A DNA stretch of 64,000 nt from Hyphomicrobiales bacterium (lineage in GTDB: Bacteria; Pseudomonadota; Alphaproteobacteria; Rhizobiales; Rhizobiaceae): the NCBI GenBank assembly GCA_900469445.1, contig UBXM01000050.1:1-64000 (forward strand). The letters are read 5' to 3'. Below are positions 1-8,046 of the stretch, one piece after another; the first letter of the stretch is position 1; each line of letters starts with the position of its first letter. The position numbers were made by a program, and so were the translations under genes. Below the pieces are notes generated by a model. The model did not search any database and had not been told where the DNA came from. It worked only from the letters and a program-made list of their open reading frames with translations.

Positions 1-68
1 TTAAGCCCTCCCCCTTGTGGGGAGGGTTGGGAGGGGTCTTTTGCGAGATATTCGAAGGCTTCACGCAT
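1..68 (-). CDS. cysW: Sulfate ABC transporter permease CysW, N-terminal fragment
   Basis: An ATG at position 68 overlaps the cysT stop codon (reading GCATGCGTGA-like on the minus strand), the usual translational coupling of cysT and cysW. Only the first 22 codons lie in the window (MREAFEYLAKDPSQPSPQGG...). CysW would be the second membrane subunit of the sulfate/thiosulfate importer, pairing with CysT. The residues after codon 10 are encoded by a GC-rich palindromic repeat, so the N-terminus is low complexity and unlike a normal cytoplasmic lead-in. The identification rests on position and coupling, since the conserved domain is outside the window. Confidence 0.7.
   Translation of the reverse strand, partial: MREAFEYLAKDPSQPSPQGGGL
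6..38. repeat. GC-rich palindromic repeat element, rhizobial intergenic type
   Basis: Arms CCCTCCCC (6-13) and GGGGAGGG (19-26) form an 8-bp stem, followed by a further GGGAGGGG tract. Strings of this kind (CCCTCCC...AAGGGGGAGGG) are scattered in alphaproteobacterial intergenic DNA. Here it lies inside the predicted start of cysW and is in frame with it. Confidence 0.6.
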
Positions 69-918
69 TGCCATACCTCCTGCGGCTCCAGGCCTGGATG
101 AGGTTGATCACCAGAAGCATGGCAAAGGAGATCAGGAGCATGATCGTGGCGATGGCGGTCGCGCCGGCATAATTGAACTCTTCGAGCCGGATGACGATCA
201 GCAGCGGTGCGATTTCCGAAACGTAAGGGATGTTGCCGGCGATAAAGATGACCGAGCCGTATTCCCCGACACCGCGAGCAAAGGCGAGCGCAAAACCGGT
301 CAAGAGCGCCGGCGTGAGGCCCGGCAGAAGCACGTTGAAGATCGTCTGGAAACGGTTGGCGCCGAGCGTGGCGGCTGCCTCTTCCACTTCCTTATCGATC
401 TCCTCCATGATCGGCTGCACTGTGCGCACCACAAACGGCAGGCCGATGAAGATCAGCGCGATGACGATGCCGATCGGCGTGAACGCGATGCGGAACGGCA
501 TGAACAGCGAGCCGATCCAGCCATTCGGGGCATAAAGCGAGGCAAAGGCGATGCCTGCCACCGCCGTCGGCAAGGCAAACGGCAGATCGACCATCGCATC
601 GATCAGCCGGCGTCCGGGAAAGCGATAACGGGTGAGTACCCAGGCGAGCAGCGTGCCGAAGATGACGTTGACCAGAGCAGCAATAAAGGCCGTGCCGAAG
701 GATATGTAGAGGGCCCTGATCGTCCGTTCATCGGAGAGGATGGCGAAAAAACCGGACCAGCCGAGCTCTGCCGTGCGCCAGAGGAGACCGGCGATGGGGA
801 TGAGGATAATGAGCGACAGGTAGGCGAGCGAAAAGCCGAGCGTCAACCCGAAACCCGGGATAATGCTCGGCTGCTTCAATCTCCAGCCCGCCGTGGAAGC
901 GGAGGCAGATGCGGTCAT
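61..918 (-). CDS. cysT: Sulfate/thiosulfate ABC transporter permease CysT
   Basis: A 285-residue integral membrane protein, normal for the family. It has six hydrophobic segments (about 22-46, 70-95, 108-130, 147-166, 198-222, 252-276). The cytoplasmic EAA loop of ABC permeases is visible at about 179-200 (EEAAATLGANRF, then a G and LLPG), which docks on the ATPase CysA. With CysW it forms the inner-membrane channel for sulfate and thiosulfate taken from the periplasmic binding protein encoded just upstream. It follows sbp by about 100 bp and is coupled to cysW by stop/start overlap. The ATG at 918 fits the family N-terminus; the ribosome-binding site is weak. Confidence 0.93.
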   Translation of the reverse strand: MTASASASTAGWRLKQPSIIPGFGLTLGFSLAYLSLIILIPIAGLLWRTAELGWSGFFAILSDERTIRALYISFGTAFIAALVNVIFGTLLAWVLTRYRFPGRRLIDAMVDLPFALPTAVAGIAFASLYAPNGWIGSLFMPFRIAFTPIGIVIALIFIGLPFVVRTVQPIMEEIDKEVEEAAATLGANRFQTIFNVLLPGLTPALLTGFALAFARGVGEYGSVIFIAGNIPYVSEIAPLLIVIRLEEFNYAGATAIATIMLLISFAMLLVINLIQAWSRRRYGNA

Positions 919-956
919 GCGTGGTTCCGAATTCTGATTACAGGCCCAACATGGCG

Positions 957-983
957 ACGGTGCGGAAGAAACTACCGCACCGT
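957..983 (-). other. Perfect 9-bp stem-loop between sbp and cysT
   Basis: ACGGTGCGG (957-965) and CCGCACCGT (975-983) are exact reverse complements around a 9-nt loop. No U-run follows, so it is not a normal intrinsic terminator. Stem-loops placed after a binding-protein gene commonly stabilise its mRNA relative to the permease genes; that role is inferred here. Confidence 0.55.
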
Positions 984-1021
984 GCCGTCAGTGTCACTTG
1001 ATGGCTTTATCTGGCATGGCC

Positions 1022-2059
1022 TTACTTGGCGCCGGGCTTATAGATCTGATCGAAGATGCCGCCGTCACCAAAGTGTTCGGGCTGCGCCTTCTTCCAACCG
1101 CCGAAGAGCGGGTCGTCGATGGTGACGAGCTTGATCGGCGGTAGCTGCTTCAAGAGTTCCGGCTTGACCACTTCGGGCTTGGACGGACGATAGAAGTGCT
1201 TGGCCGCGATGTTCTGACCTTCATCGGAATAGAGATACTGCAGATAGGCTTCGGCAACCTTGCGGGTCCCCTTGGAGTCGACACTGGCATCGACGACGGC
1301 AACCGGCGGTTCGGCGAGGATGGAGATCGGCGGCACGACGATGTCGAACGCGTCCTTGCCGAATTCCTCACCGGCCAGATAGGCCTCGTTTTCCCAGGCG
1401 AGCAGAACGTCGCCGATCTGGCGCTGAGCAAACGTTACCGTGGAGCCGCGAGCGCCGGTATCGAGAACCGGGGCGCGTTTGTAGAGATCGCCGATATAGG
1501 CCTTGATCTTGTCCTGGTCGCCCTTGAACTCTTCATTGGCCCAGGCCCAGGCCGCGAGATAGTTCCAGCGGGCGCCGCCCGAAGTCTTCGGGTTCGGGGT
1601 GACGATCTGCACGTCGCCCTTCACCAGATCGCCCCAGTTCTTGATGCCCTTCGGATTGCCCTTGCGGACGAGGAAAACGATGGTCGAGGTATAAGGTGAC
1701 GCATTGTTGGGCAGGCGGCTGCGCCAGTCTTCCTTGATCTTGCCGGTCTTCTGGATGGCGTTGATGTCGCTTTCCAATGCCAGTGTCACGACATCGGCCT
1801 CAAGACCGTCGATCACGGAACGGGCCTGCGCGCCGGAACCGCCATGCGATTGGCGGATCGTCACGTCATCACCACCTTCGGCCTTCCAATGTTTGGCGAA
1901 TGCCGCATTGAAATCCTTGTATAGTTCGCGTGTCGGATCGTAGGACACGTTCAGAAGCTGGGTCGCGGCAAAAGCCGGTGCAACGCTTCCCGCAGCGAGC
2001 GTCACGCCGAGCGCGAGCACTGCAAGCCGCTTTCCAATCCCATCGGTGAAGTTCAGCAT
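1022..2059 (-). CDS. Periplasmic sulfate-binding protein of ABC importer
   Basis: A 345-residue secreted protein of the Sbp/CysP family. A cleavable signal peptide spans about residues 1-32 (hydrophobic [13 protein letters not shown] core, ending ...APAFAA). The mature part carries typical family phrases such as [12 protein letters not shown] near the start, [12 protein letters not shown] and [18 protein letters not shown], which line the oxyanion site. It captures sulfate or thiosulfate for CysTW-CysA. An upstream in-frame TTG exists, but the ATG at 2059 has a good AGGAGAG site 6 bp before it. It is the first gene of the leftward operon, with a candidate promoter just upstream. Sbp and CysP paralogues cannot be separated by eye. 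Confidence 0.92.
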   Translation of the reverse strand: MLNFTDGIGKRLAVLALGVTLAAGSVAPAFAATQLLNVSYDPTRELYKDFNAAFAKHWKAEGGDDVTIRQSHGGSGAQARSVIDGLEADVVTLALESDINAIQKTGKIKEDWRSRLPNNASPYTSTIVFLVRKGNPKGIKNWGDLVKGDVQIVTPNPKTSGGARWNYLAAWAWANEEFKGDQDKIKAYIGDLYKRAPVLDTGARGSTVTFAQRQIGDVLLAWENEAYLAGEEFGKDAFDIVVPPISILAEPPVAVVDASVDSKGTRKVAEAYLQYLYSDEGQNIAAKHFYRPSKPEVVKPELLKQLPPIKLVTIDDPLFGGWKKAQPEHFGDGGIFDQIYKPGAK

Positions 2060-2084
2060 AGGTCTCTCCTGTGATCTCAACTAA

Positions 2085-2112
2085 ACTCTATCGGTCAGGT
2101 CGTCTTAGTCAA
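2085..2112 (-). promoter_or_regulatory. Candidate sigma-70 type promoter of the sulfate importer operon
   Basis: On the minus strand, TTGACT (2112-2107) and TAGAGT (2090-2085) are 16 bp apart, about 26 bp upstream of the sbp ATG. The match is moderate and has no experimental support. Confidence 0.4.
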
Positions 2113-2265
2113 TTCACGGCGAAAAGAAGGCAAAACTGTTTCCCTTGACGGGGTTCAGGCGACAAAGAATGGGTTCCGTGAGCATCAGTTCACAGAACAG
2201 CTGCGTTGGAAAAATGCCGAACCGCAAAAACGCAATCCGCCGGAAATTCGTTCCGGAGAGCCGAT

Positions 2266-2778
2266 TCAGCTCAGGTGAGCCTCACGTTTCAGGAAAATTT
2301 CCGTATGCCTAACTGCTTCGAGTACCGGGCGAAAAGGTGGGCAGAAGTCGAAACCGAAGGCGCGATAGATCGAGATCGCATCCGTCATGTAGATGGTGGT
2401 GTGCGCTAGCAGCCTCGTCTTGTGGCGGATTTCGACGGCCGTGATAACCGCCCGCATCAATGCTCCGCCGATACCCTTTTGCCGGAATTCGGGGGTGACA
2501 AAGAACTTGTGAAGCTCGTCGGCGGTATCATCGAAAACGGAGAAGGCTAGGCATCCCGCCGGCCGGCCATCCCATCTGGCCAGCAGCATACGCGCTCCCG
2601 GCTGCTCGTAGCGGCGGGCAAGGCTCGCGGCAGCCCCGCCGTGATAGAAATCCATCGCCAGATGCGGATCTATGGCATGGATCTCGGCCATGGCGACGTC
2701 CCATTCCGCCAGCTCCCGGCAAAGCGCCGCGACGATCTCGAAATCCTCCGGCGATTTTGCAATGGAGACTGAGAACAT
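2266..2778 (-). CDS. GNAT family N-acetyltransferase
   Basis: A 170-residue protein with the GNAT fold. The acetyl-CoA binding motif A reads FRQKGIGGALMRAVI (R/Q-x-x-G-x-G/A form) at about 110-124, preceded by a beta-strand FFVTPEF. The N-terminal half (LCRELAEWDVAMAEI) resembles small uncharacterised rhizobial GNATs. It transfers an acetyl group from acetyl-CoA to an unknown amine. It stands alone between the sulfate operon and the Rrf2 gene, on the same strand as both, with about 80 bp to the latter. Substrate cannot be inferred. Confidence 0.8.
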   Translation of the reverse strand: MFSVSIAKSPEDFEIVAALCRELAEWDVAMAEIHAIDPHLAMDFYHGGAAASLARRYEQPGARMLLARWDGRPAGCLAFSVFDDTADELHKFFVTPEFRQKGIGGALMRAVITAVEIRHKTRLLAHTTIYMTDAISIYRAFGFDFCPPFRPVLEAVRHTEIFLKREAHLS

Positions 2779-2858
2779 GCCACGCCTCTCGACAACGAGA
2801 GTACATTAGCATGACGGATTGCAAGCCAATAGACGGCAATATCGATCGACGTCGAGCC

Positions 2859-3326
2859 TTACGCCGTCAGCAGTTCGCGTACCTGAGTGGGTTTCTGCGT
2901 GCCCTCGCCCGCACCTTCGATCGCGTCGGCGATCGTGGTGTTGAACAGGACCTCGCGTGTGGCATCGGCGACGCGAGCGAAGACGTGGCGGATTTCGCAG
3001 AGATGCTCGCCGTCGCAGTCATCGCATTTGCGGTAGGCGGTCTGGGAGAGACAGGGAAGCGGCGCGATCGGGCCGTCGACCAGCCGCAGCACTTCACCGA
3101 AGGAGATCGTGTTGGCGGGCTTCAGCAGAAGATATCCACCCTGCTTGCCGCGGCGGCTCATGACGATGCCGGAACGCTTCAGGTCAAGCAGAATCTGTTC
3201 CAGAAATTTCTTCGGGATAGACTGCTGGACCGCGATCTCGGAAATCAGCATGGGCTCGTCCGGGTCGGCCTGCGCCAGAGCAGCCAGGGCTCTCAGCGCA
3301 TATTTCGCTTTCTGGGATATCATCAC
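2859..3326 (-). CDS. Rrf2-family transcriptional regulator with cysteine cluster
   Basis: A 155-residue winged-helix regulator. The N-terminus (MMISQKAKYALRALAALA) and the wing (RRGKQGGYLLLKPA) are standard Rrf2. Residues about 96-115 hold four cysteines in a C-x9-C-x2-C-x5-C pattern, compatible with an iron-sulfur cluster as in IscR and RsrR, though the spacing differs from IscR. It is divergent from cysHDN across 360 bp. A role in controlling sulfate reduction, sensing sulfide/cysteine or Fe-S status, is therefore inferred. It is not RirA, whose N-terminus differs. A second possible start (codon 2) does not change the domain. Confidence 0.88.
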   Translation of the reverse strand: MMISQKAKYALRALAALAQADPDEPMLISEIAVQQSIPKKFLEQILLDLKRSGIVMSRRGKQGGYLLLKPANTISFGEVLRLVDGPIAPLPCLSQTAYRKCDDCDGEHLCEIRHVFARVADATREVLFNTTIADAIEGAGEGTQKPTQVRELLTA

Positions 3327-3686
3327 GCAACCATCAACAGCAACGCCGCCGCGAGGCCGATTTGAGCCTCACGTCGCCGCCTCACACTTCGTAATCCCAG
3401 CGCCTCGCGAACATCCTAAAAGCGGCATCCGCGGTCGCCTTTGTGCATGCAGCGATGCCGCATTGCACACTGACTTCTGAATTAGCGCAAACATGCAAAA
3501 ATTACAAACCTATGCGGGCATTTGCTGCCGCAAAAACAGTCACATTTGGTTAAGGCGGCAGGTTTTCTGTGTAGGCCGGGCTTTGGAGAGATATTTGCTC
3601 AACTGAACCGGCTGAAGAAACGGGTTTTCCTGTCCTCCACATCCGCAAGTGGCGATAATACAGCACTTGCTGATGAAAGAAGACCC
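3327..3686. other. Divergent intergenic region, rrf2 / cysH
   Basis: About 360 bp with no credible gene. It should hold the promoters for the Rrf2 gene (leftward) and cysHDN (rightward). An in-frame extension of cysH exists (from 3522) but is not conserved-looking. A short hairpin, CCACATCCGCAAGTGG, lies about 50 bp before cysH. I could not identify a convincing operator. Confidence 0.5.
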
Positions 3687-4484
3687 ATGACCCCGCATGA
3701 TGTGATTGAGCGTACCGCTTATGGTGAGGGTGCCGAGGCTCTCGCCGCCGAACTGAACGACAGACTTGCCAGCCTTGATCTTCCCGGCCGTCTTTCCGCC
3801 GCTGCCGAACTTGGACACGCCGTGTTCACGACATCGCTCGGCATAGAGGATCAGGTGATCACCGCTGCCATCGGCACACACCGTCTTCCGATCGAAGTCT
3901 CGACACTGGAAACCGGGCGCCTGTTCAAGGAAACGGTCGACCTGATTTCCGAGACCGAGGATCGTTATCACATCGCCATCCGTCGCTTTCGACCGGAACA
4001 GGACGATATCGACGCTTATGCGGAAAAATACGGCCTCAACGGCTTTTACGACAGTGTCGAAGCCCGTCACGCCTGCTGTCATGTGCGCAAGCTGATCCCA
4101 CTCGCCAAAGCGCTTTCGAGAGCGCAGGTGTGGGTGACCGGCTTGCGCCGCGGCCAGTCCGGCAATCGCGCTTCCACGCCTTTTGCCGAATACGATGCCG
4201 AGCGCGGCCTCATCAAGGTCAACCCGCTGGCCGACTGGGATATCGACAAGATCAACGCCCATGTGACGGCCGAGGATATTCCGGTCAATCCGCTGCATGG
4301 CCGCGGTTATCCGTCCATCGGCTGCGAGCCCTGTACCCGCGCCATCAAGCCCGGCGAACCTGAACGCGCCGGACGATGGTGGTGGGAAAATGACGAGAAA
4401 CGCGAATGCGGGCTGCATGTCCCGGACAACGCGTCTCAGCCGATACCGACTTCGGCTCCTCAGGCGAGTTCAATCGCCCGCTGA
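3687..4484 (+). CDS. cysH: Assimilatory adenylylsulfate (APS/PAPS) reductase CysH
   Basis: A 265-residue thioredoxin-dependent reductase turning APS (or PAPS) into sulfite plus AMP (or PAP). The PP-loop-like region TTSLGIEDQV lies at 48-57. The paired cysteines C130/C131 (HACCHVRK) and C213/C216 (GCEPC) are the [4Fe-4S] ligands that mark the bacterial APS-preferring type, and the C-terminal ECGLH supplies catalytic C241. The ATG at 3687 has a purine-rich AAAGAAG site and gives the family length; an upstream ATG (3522) would add 55 unlikely residues. It is the first gene of cysHDN, 53 bp before cysD. Confidence 0.95.
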   Translation: MTPHDVIERTAYGEGAEALAAELNDRLASLDLPGRLSAAAELGHAVFTTSLGIEDQVITAAIGTHRLPIEVSTLETGRLFKETVDLISETEDRYHIAIRRFRPEQDDIDAYAEKYGLNGFYDSVEARHACCHVRKLIPLAKALSRAQVWVTGLRRGQSGNRASTPFAEYDAERGLIKVNPLADWDIDKINAHVTAEDIPVNPLHGRGYPSIGCEPCTRAIKPGEPERAGRWWWENDEKRECGLHVPDNASQPIPTSAPQASSIAR

Positions 4485-4537
4485 GGCTCAAAATCCCACT
4501 CTTTGTGTGTAACGTTTAAGTACTACCGGAGACCGAA

Positions 4538-5491
4538 ATGTCCCTGTCTGCACAGGAAACGGAAATCAAGAACCCACCCGTTTCCCGCCCGCCGCTCGAT
4601 CCTCACCTCAAGGCTCTCGAAAACGAAGCGATCCATATCTTCCGCGAGGTCGCGGCCGAGTTCGAAAACCCGGTCATGCTGTATTCGATCGGCAAGGATT
4701 CATCCGTCCTTCTGCACCTCGCCCGCAAGGCGTTTTATCCGGGCCGTGTCCCCTTCCCGCTTCTGCATGTCGATACGACCTGGAAGTTCAAGGAGATGAT
4801 CGAGTTTCGCGACCAGATCGCGGAAAAATACGATCTCGATCTCGTCGTGCATACCAACAAGCGCGGCCGCGAAGAGAATATCACCCCGTTCACCCACGGA
4901 TCGGCCTTTTATACCGACGTGATGAAGACGGAAGCGCTGAAGCAGGCGCTCGATGCAGGCGGTTACGACGCGGCATTCGGTGGTGCACGCCGTGACGAGG
5001 AAGCCTCCCGCGCCAAGGAGCGTATCTATTCGTTCCGCACGCCCGACCACAAATGGGACCCGCGCAACCAGCGGCCGGAATTGTGGAACATCTATAACGG
5101 CATGATCAAGAAGGGCGAGAGCGTTCGCGCTTTCCCGCTGTCCAACTGGACCGAGGTCGATATCTGGCGCTACATCCAGGCGGAGGACATTCCGCTCGTG
5201 CCGCTCTATTACGCCGCCGAGCGCCCCTATGTGGAGCGCGACGGGATGATGATCCTTGCGGAAGATCCACGGCTGGAACTGAAGCCCGGCGAAGAAATCC
5301 AGCACGGCTCCATCCGCTTCCGTACGCTCGGCTGCTTCCCGCTGACGGGCGCAATCCGCTCGACCGCCTCCAATCTGGAAGAGGTGATTGCCGAGTTGGA
5401 AATCGCCACCGTCTCCGAACGTCAGGGCCGCGCCATCGACCGCGACCAGTCCGGCTCGATGGAAAAGAAGAAGCGCGAAGGATATTTCTGA
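4538..5491 (+). CDS. cysD: Sulfate adenylyltransferase small subunit CysD
   Basis: A 317-residue ATP sulfurylase subunit 2. The PP-loop motif SIGKDSS lies at about 50-56 and binds ATP; the R[10 protein letters not shown] region near 265-275 and the basic C-terminus ([10 protein letters not shown]) are standard. With the GTPase CysN it makes adenylylsulfate from sulfate and ATP in the cytoplasm. Its TGA stop is 1 bp from the cysN ATG, so the two subunits are probably translationally coupled. Confidence 0.97.
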   Translation: MSLSAQETEIKNPPVSRPPLDPHLKALENEAIHIFREVAAEFENPVMLYSIGKDSSVLLHLARKAFYPGRVPFPLLHVDTTWKFKEMIEFRDQIAEKYDLDLVVHTNKRGREENITPFTHGSAFYTDVMKTEALKQALDAGGYDAAFGGARRDEEASRAKERIYSFRTPDHKWDPRNQRPELWNIYNGMIKKGESVRAFPLSNWTEVDIWRYIQAEDIPLVPLYYAAERPYVERDGMMILAEDPRLELKPGEEIQHGSIRFRTLGCFPLTGAIRSTASNLEEVIAELEIATVSERQGRAIDRDQSGSMEKKKREGYF

Positions 5492-5492
5492 G

Positions 5493-6998
5493 ATGAGCGC
5501 CACAGCAACTGCAAATGCCGCTTCGGCAAACGTCATCCCCTTCGCCGAGAGCGCAGCCCGCGTTTCGCGCGACACGCGACCGCTTCGCCTGATTACCTGC
5601 GGCTCGGTCGATGACGGAAAATCCACCCTGATCGGCCGGCTGCTCTGGGACACCAAGGCAGTGAAGGAAGACCAGGCGGCGACGCTTGCGCGCGACTCAG
5701 GCGCACAGAACGATCTCGGCCTGCCCGATTTCGCGCTGCTGCTCGACGGTCTTCAGGCGGAACGCGAACAGGGCATCACGATCGATGTCGCCTACCGCTA
5801 TTTCTCCACCGACCGGCGGTCGTTCATCGTCGCCGACACGCCCGGCCATGAGCAATATACCCGCAATATGGTGACCGGCGCCTCGACCGCCGATCTTGCC
5901 ATCCTGTTGGCGGATGCCCGCGCCGGACTGCTGGAACAGACCCGCCGTCATGCGACGATCGCGGCGCTGATGGGCATCCGGCAATTCGTTCTTGCGGTCA
6001 ATAAGATCGACCTCGTCGGTTACGACAAGGCCGTGTTCGAAAAGATCTCACATGAGTTTCGCGAATTCGCACTGGCACTCGGCGTGCGGCAGATCACCGC
6101 GATCCCGATGTCGGCGCTGAAGGGTGAGAATGTCGTTCTTTCCGGCGCATCGGGCATGCCCTGGTATGAAGGCCCGACATTGATCGAGGCGCTGGAGCTT
6201 GCCACCAGCCGCTCCACCCAGGCCGGCGGTTTCCGCCTTCCCGTGCAGCGCGTCGTGCGTCCCGGCGAGAGTTTTCGCGGATATCAGGGCACTGTTGCCG
6301 GCGGCTCGATCAAGCCGGGCGATTCGGTCGCGATCCTGCCTTCGGGTACCGTCGCCAATGTGAAACAGATCGTCACCTTCGATCTGGTGCGCAACGCAGC
6401 CGTTGCAGGCGACGCGATCACGCTAGTTCTCGACCGTCAGGTGGATGTGGCGCGTGGCGACTTGATCGTGTCGATCGACGGCCAGCCGATGACCGGCACC
6501 TCCTTCGATGCGCAGCTCGTGGCTCTGCAGCCAGGCGGCCTCGAGCCGGGCAAACGCTACTGGCTGAAAAGCGGGTCACGCCGCCAGCGCGTGGTGATCG
6601 AACCCATTTCGCAGCTCGACCTGCAGACCGGACAGTGGAAACCGCATGCATCGGTGCTTTCGATGAATGCGATCGGCAAGGTTCATCTGTCGTTTGAAGA
6701 ACAGGCGGTCTTCGACCCTTACGAGCAGAACCGCGCGACGGGCGCCTTCATTCTGATCGATCCGGATACGCTCAACACGGTTGCGGGCGGAATGGTGACC
6801 GCCAGGCGCGGCGACCTCGGCGGCATCCACCGGGGCCGCGATGGCGAACAGCGCGTCGTGCTTTCCCTTCCCGCCGATCTGGCCGAACAGTTGATGGCGA
6901 GCGATCTCTTCGCGAGCCGTCGCGACGAAACGGAAATCAGGCGGATGACTTCGGCGGAGGCTGCTGAGCTTTTTTCCGATGCCGGAAGCGATATCTAA
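5493..6998 (+). CDS. cysN: Sulfate adenylyltransferase large subunit, GTPase CysN
   Basis: A 501-residue EF-Tu-like GTPase that drives APS formation by CysD. G1 is GSVDDGKST (37-45), G3 DTPGHEQ (115-121) and G4 NKID (170-173); beta-barrel domains follow. The length ends shortly after the barrel domains, so it is CysN alone, not a CysNC fusion with APS kinase, which agrees with an APS-using CysH. The ATG at 5493 is used because it lies just past the cysD stop; a longer in-frame reading from 5388 only duplicates cysD sequence in another frame. Confidence 0.96.
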   Translation: MSATATANAASANVIPFAESAARVSRDTRPLRLITCGSVDDGKSTLIGRLLWDTKAVKEDQAATLARDSGAQNDLGLPDFALLLDGLQAEREQGITIDVAYRYFSTDRRSFIVADTPGHEQYTRNMVTGASTADLAILLADARAGLLEQTRRHATIAALMGIRQFVLAVNKIDLVGYDKAVFEKISHEFREFALALGVRQITAIPMSALKGENVVLSGASGMPWYEGPTLIEALELATSRSTQAGGFRLPVQRVVRPGESFRGYQGTVAGGSIKPGDSVAILPSGTVANVKQIVTFDLVRNAAVAGDAITLVLDRQVDVARGDLIVSIDGQPMTGTSFDAQLVALQPGGLEPGKRYWLKSGSRRQRVVIEPISQLDLQTGQWKPHASVLSMNAIGKVHLSFEEQAVFDPYEQNRATGAFILIDPDTLNTVAGGMVTARRGDLGGIHRGRDGEQRVVLSLPADLAEQLMASDLFASRRDETEIRRMTSAEAAELFSDAGSDI

Positions 6999-7011
6999 CG
7001 GAAACCAACGG

Positions 7012-7032
7012 AGGCGGCGCAAGCCGCCTTCT
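7012..7032 (+). terminator. Weak terminator-like hairpin after cysN
   Basis: GGCGGC-gcaa-GCCGCC, 14 bp beyond the cysN stop, followed by the pyrimidine-rich TTCTCCTC. The stem is short and the U-run imperfect. Confidence 0.4.
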
Positions 7033-7126
7033 CCTCGTGCGAGCGCATGGCAAAAACCAACCGGAAACAGTCCGCAATCGGTCCGTTGATTTGAAATGGC
7101 TTTTGCGGAGGAAATCTCTCGGGAAT

Positions 7127-7148
7127 GAAAACCCTTGCTCTACAAGGG
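7127..7148 (-). terminator. Intrinsic terminator of tRNA-Pro
   Basis: On the minus strand, CCCTTG-tagag-CAAGGG followed by TTTTCATT, starting 8 bp after the tRNA 3' end. Confidence 0.7.
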
Positions 7149-7155
7149 CTCTAAC

Positions 7156-7232
7156 TGGTCGGAGTGGCAAGATTCGAACTTGCGACCCCCACGTCCCGAA
7201 CGTGGTGCGCTACCAGACTGCGCTACACTCCG
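7156..7232 (-). tRNA. tRNA-Pro (anticodon CGG)
   Basis: A 77-nt cloverleaf. The acceptor arms CGGAGTG and CACTCCG pair perfectly and CCA is encoded. The D-loop is GCGCAGTCTGGTAGCGC, and the anticodon stem is CCACG...CGTGG-like with loop TTCGGGA, giving CGG. The T-arm contains GTTCGAATC. It is read leftward and has its own terminator. Confidence 0.97.
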
Positions 7233-7446
7233 TGACCAGTGGCGCCTCTATAGAACAGCATTTTTCCTTCGACAAGCACCGTTTTCGAAAAAAATGTGAC
7301 AAGGTGAATTTCGTTTGTCGCACCATGTTCAGACACCACGAATCCGTTGCAAAAAAGTGGCGCTTCGAGAATTTGATGTTGATGCCGTTCTGTGATCTCG
7401 CGGTGAGCCAAGAAAATCTGCTAGCTGGAACATTATAGATCGCCCT

Positions 7447-7476
7447 CAGGGGCATTGCTTCCAGGGGCATTGCTTC
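7447..7476. repeat. Perfect tandem duplication of 15 bp
   Basis: The unit CAGGGGCATTGCTTC occurs twice without a gap (7447-7461 and 7462-7476), 35 bp upstream of the small lipoprotein gene. It could be a slippage product or a paired binding site. Confidence 0.9.
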
Positions 7477-7510
7477 GGGCACACCCATCAGACAAGGAAT
7501 TTCACGGATC

Positions 7511-7867
7511 ATGAGCCGCCGCCTCATCGCATCGACCACGCTTCTTGCGCTCGTACTTTCAAGCTGCACGACCGTCACCATTTCCGACAGCCCGATCTCC
7601 AAGCGCTGGGTCGGCCGCTCCGCCGGCGAATTCTTCGCCAAGTACAATCCGCCGCTCGATGACGTGTCTTCCGGTTCCAGCACGGTCTACAGCTGGCGTG
7701 GCGGCTATAAGCGCATCAAGCTGGAGAACGGCAAGAGCGCCTCCGTCAGCTGCTCGGCCAAGCTCACCGTGTCTTCCGATTACACGATCCGCAATATCGA
7801 GATCACTTCAGACCGCCCCGGCGCAACCGGGCCGAGCTATTGCCAGGAACTTCTGGCCGGCGCTTGA
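7511..7867 (+). CDS. Small hypothetical lipoprotein
   Basis: A 118-residue protein with a type II signal peptide. The hydrophobic stretch ends in the lipobox LVLSSC, with the acylated Cys at about residue 18. The mature part contains VGRSAGEFFAKYNPP and a pair of cysteines (about 78 and 112) that could form a disulfide in the periplasm. No known domain is recognised. It is isolated between tRNA-Pro and the capsule export genes, so context gives no function. A weak hairpin follows it. Confidence 0.75.
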   Translation: MSRRLIASTTLLALVLSSCTTVTISDSPISKRWVGRSAGEFFAKYNPPLDDVSSGSSTVYSWRGGYKRIKLENGKSASVSCSAKLTVSSDYTIRNIEITSDRPGATGPSYCQELLAGA

Positions 7868-7881
7868 GGCACACGACTTCC

Positions 7882-7914
7882 GGAGTGGCGGGCTATCGGC
7901 CCGCGCTCCATTTG
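7882..7914 (+). terminator. Possible terminator hairpin after the lipoprotein gene
   Basis: An imperfect stem GGAG..CGGGC-tatcg-GCCCG..CTCC is followed by ATTTG. It lies 15 bp past the stop codon. The U-run is weak. Confidence 0.35.
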
Positions 7915-8046
7915 AAAAACCCGCATTGGCAGCAAAAGCGCTCAGCTATTTAGAGCGACCATCATTTCCGGTAGCATAAACCGTCGATTTGACATAATTT
8001 AGCGCCAGTTACCGCCAGTTTCATCAACCAGGGTCTCCAGACGCGT

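Noticed and set aside
2206-2409. 67-codon rightward frame upstream of the GNAT gene
   Set aside because: It is largely antisense to the GNAT coding sequence.
3522-3686. 55-codon N-terminal extension of cysH
   Set aside because: The extension lacks similarity to CysH proteins, and the ATG at 3687 gives the normal length.
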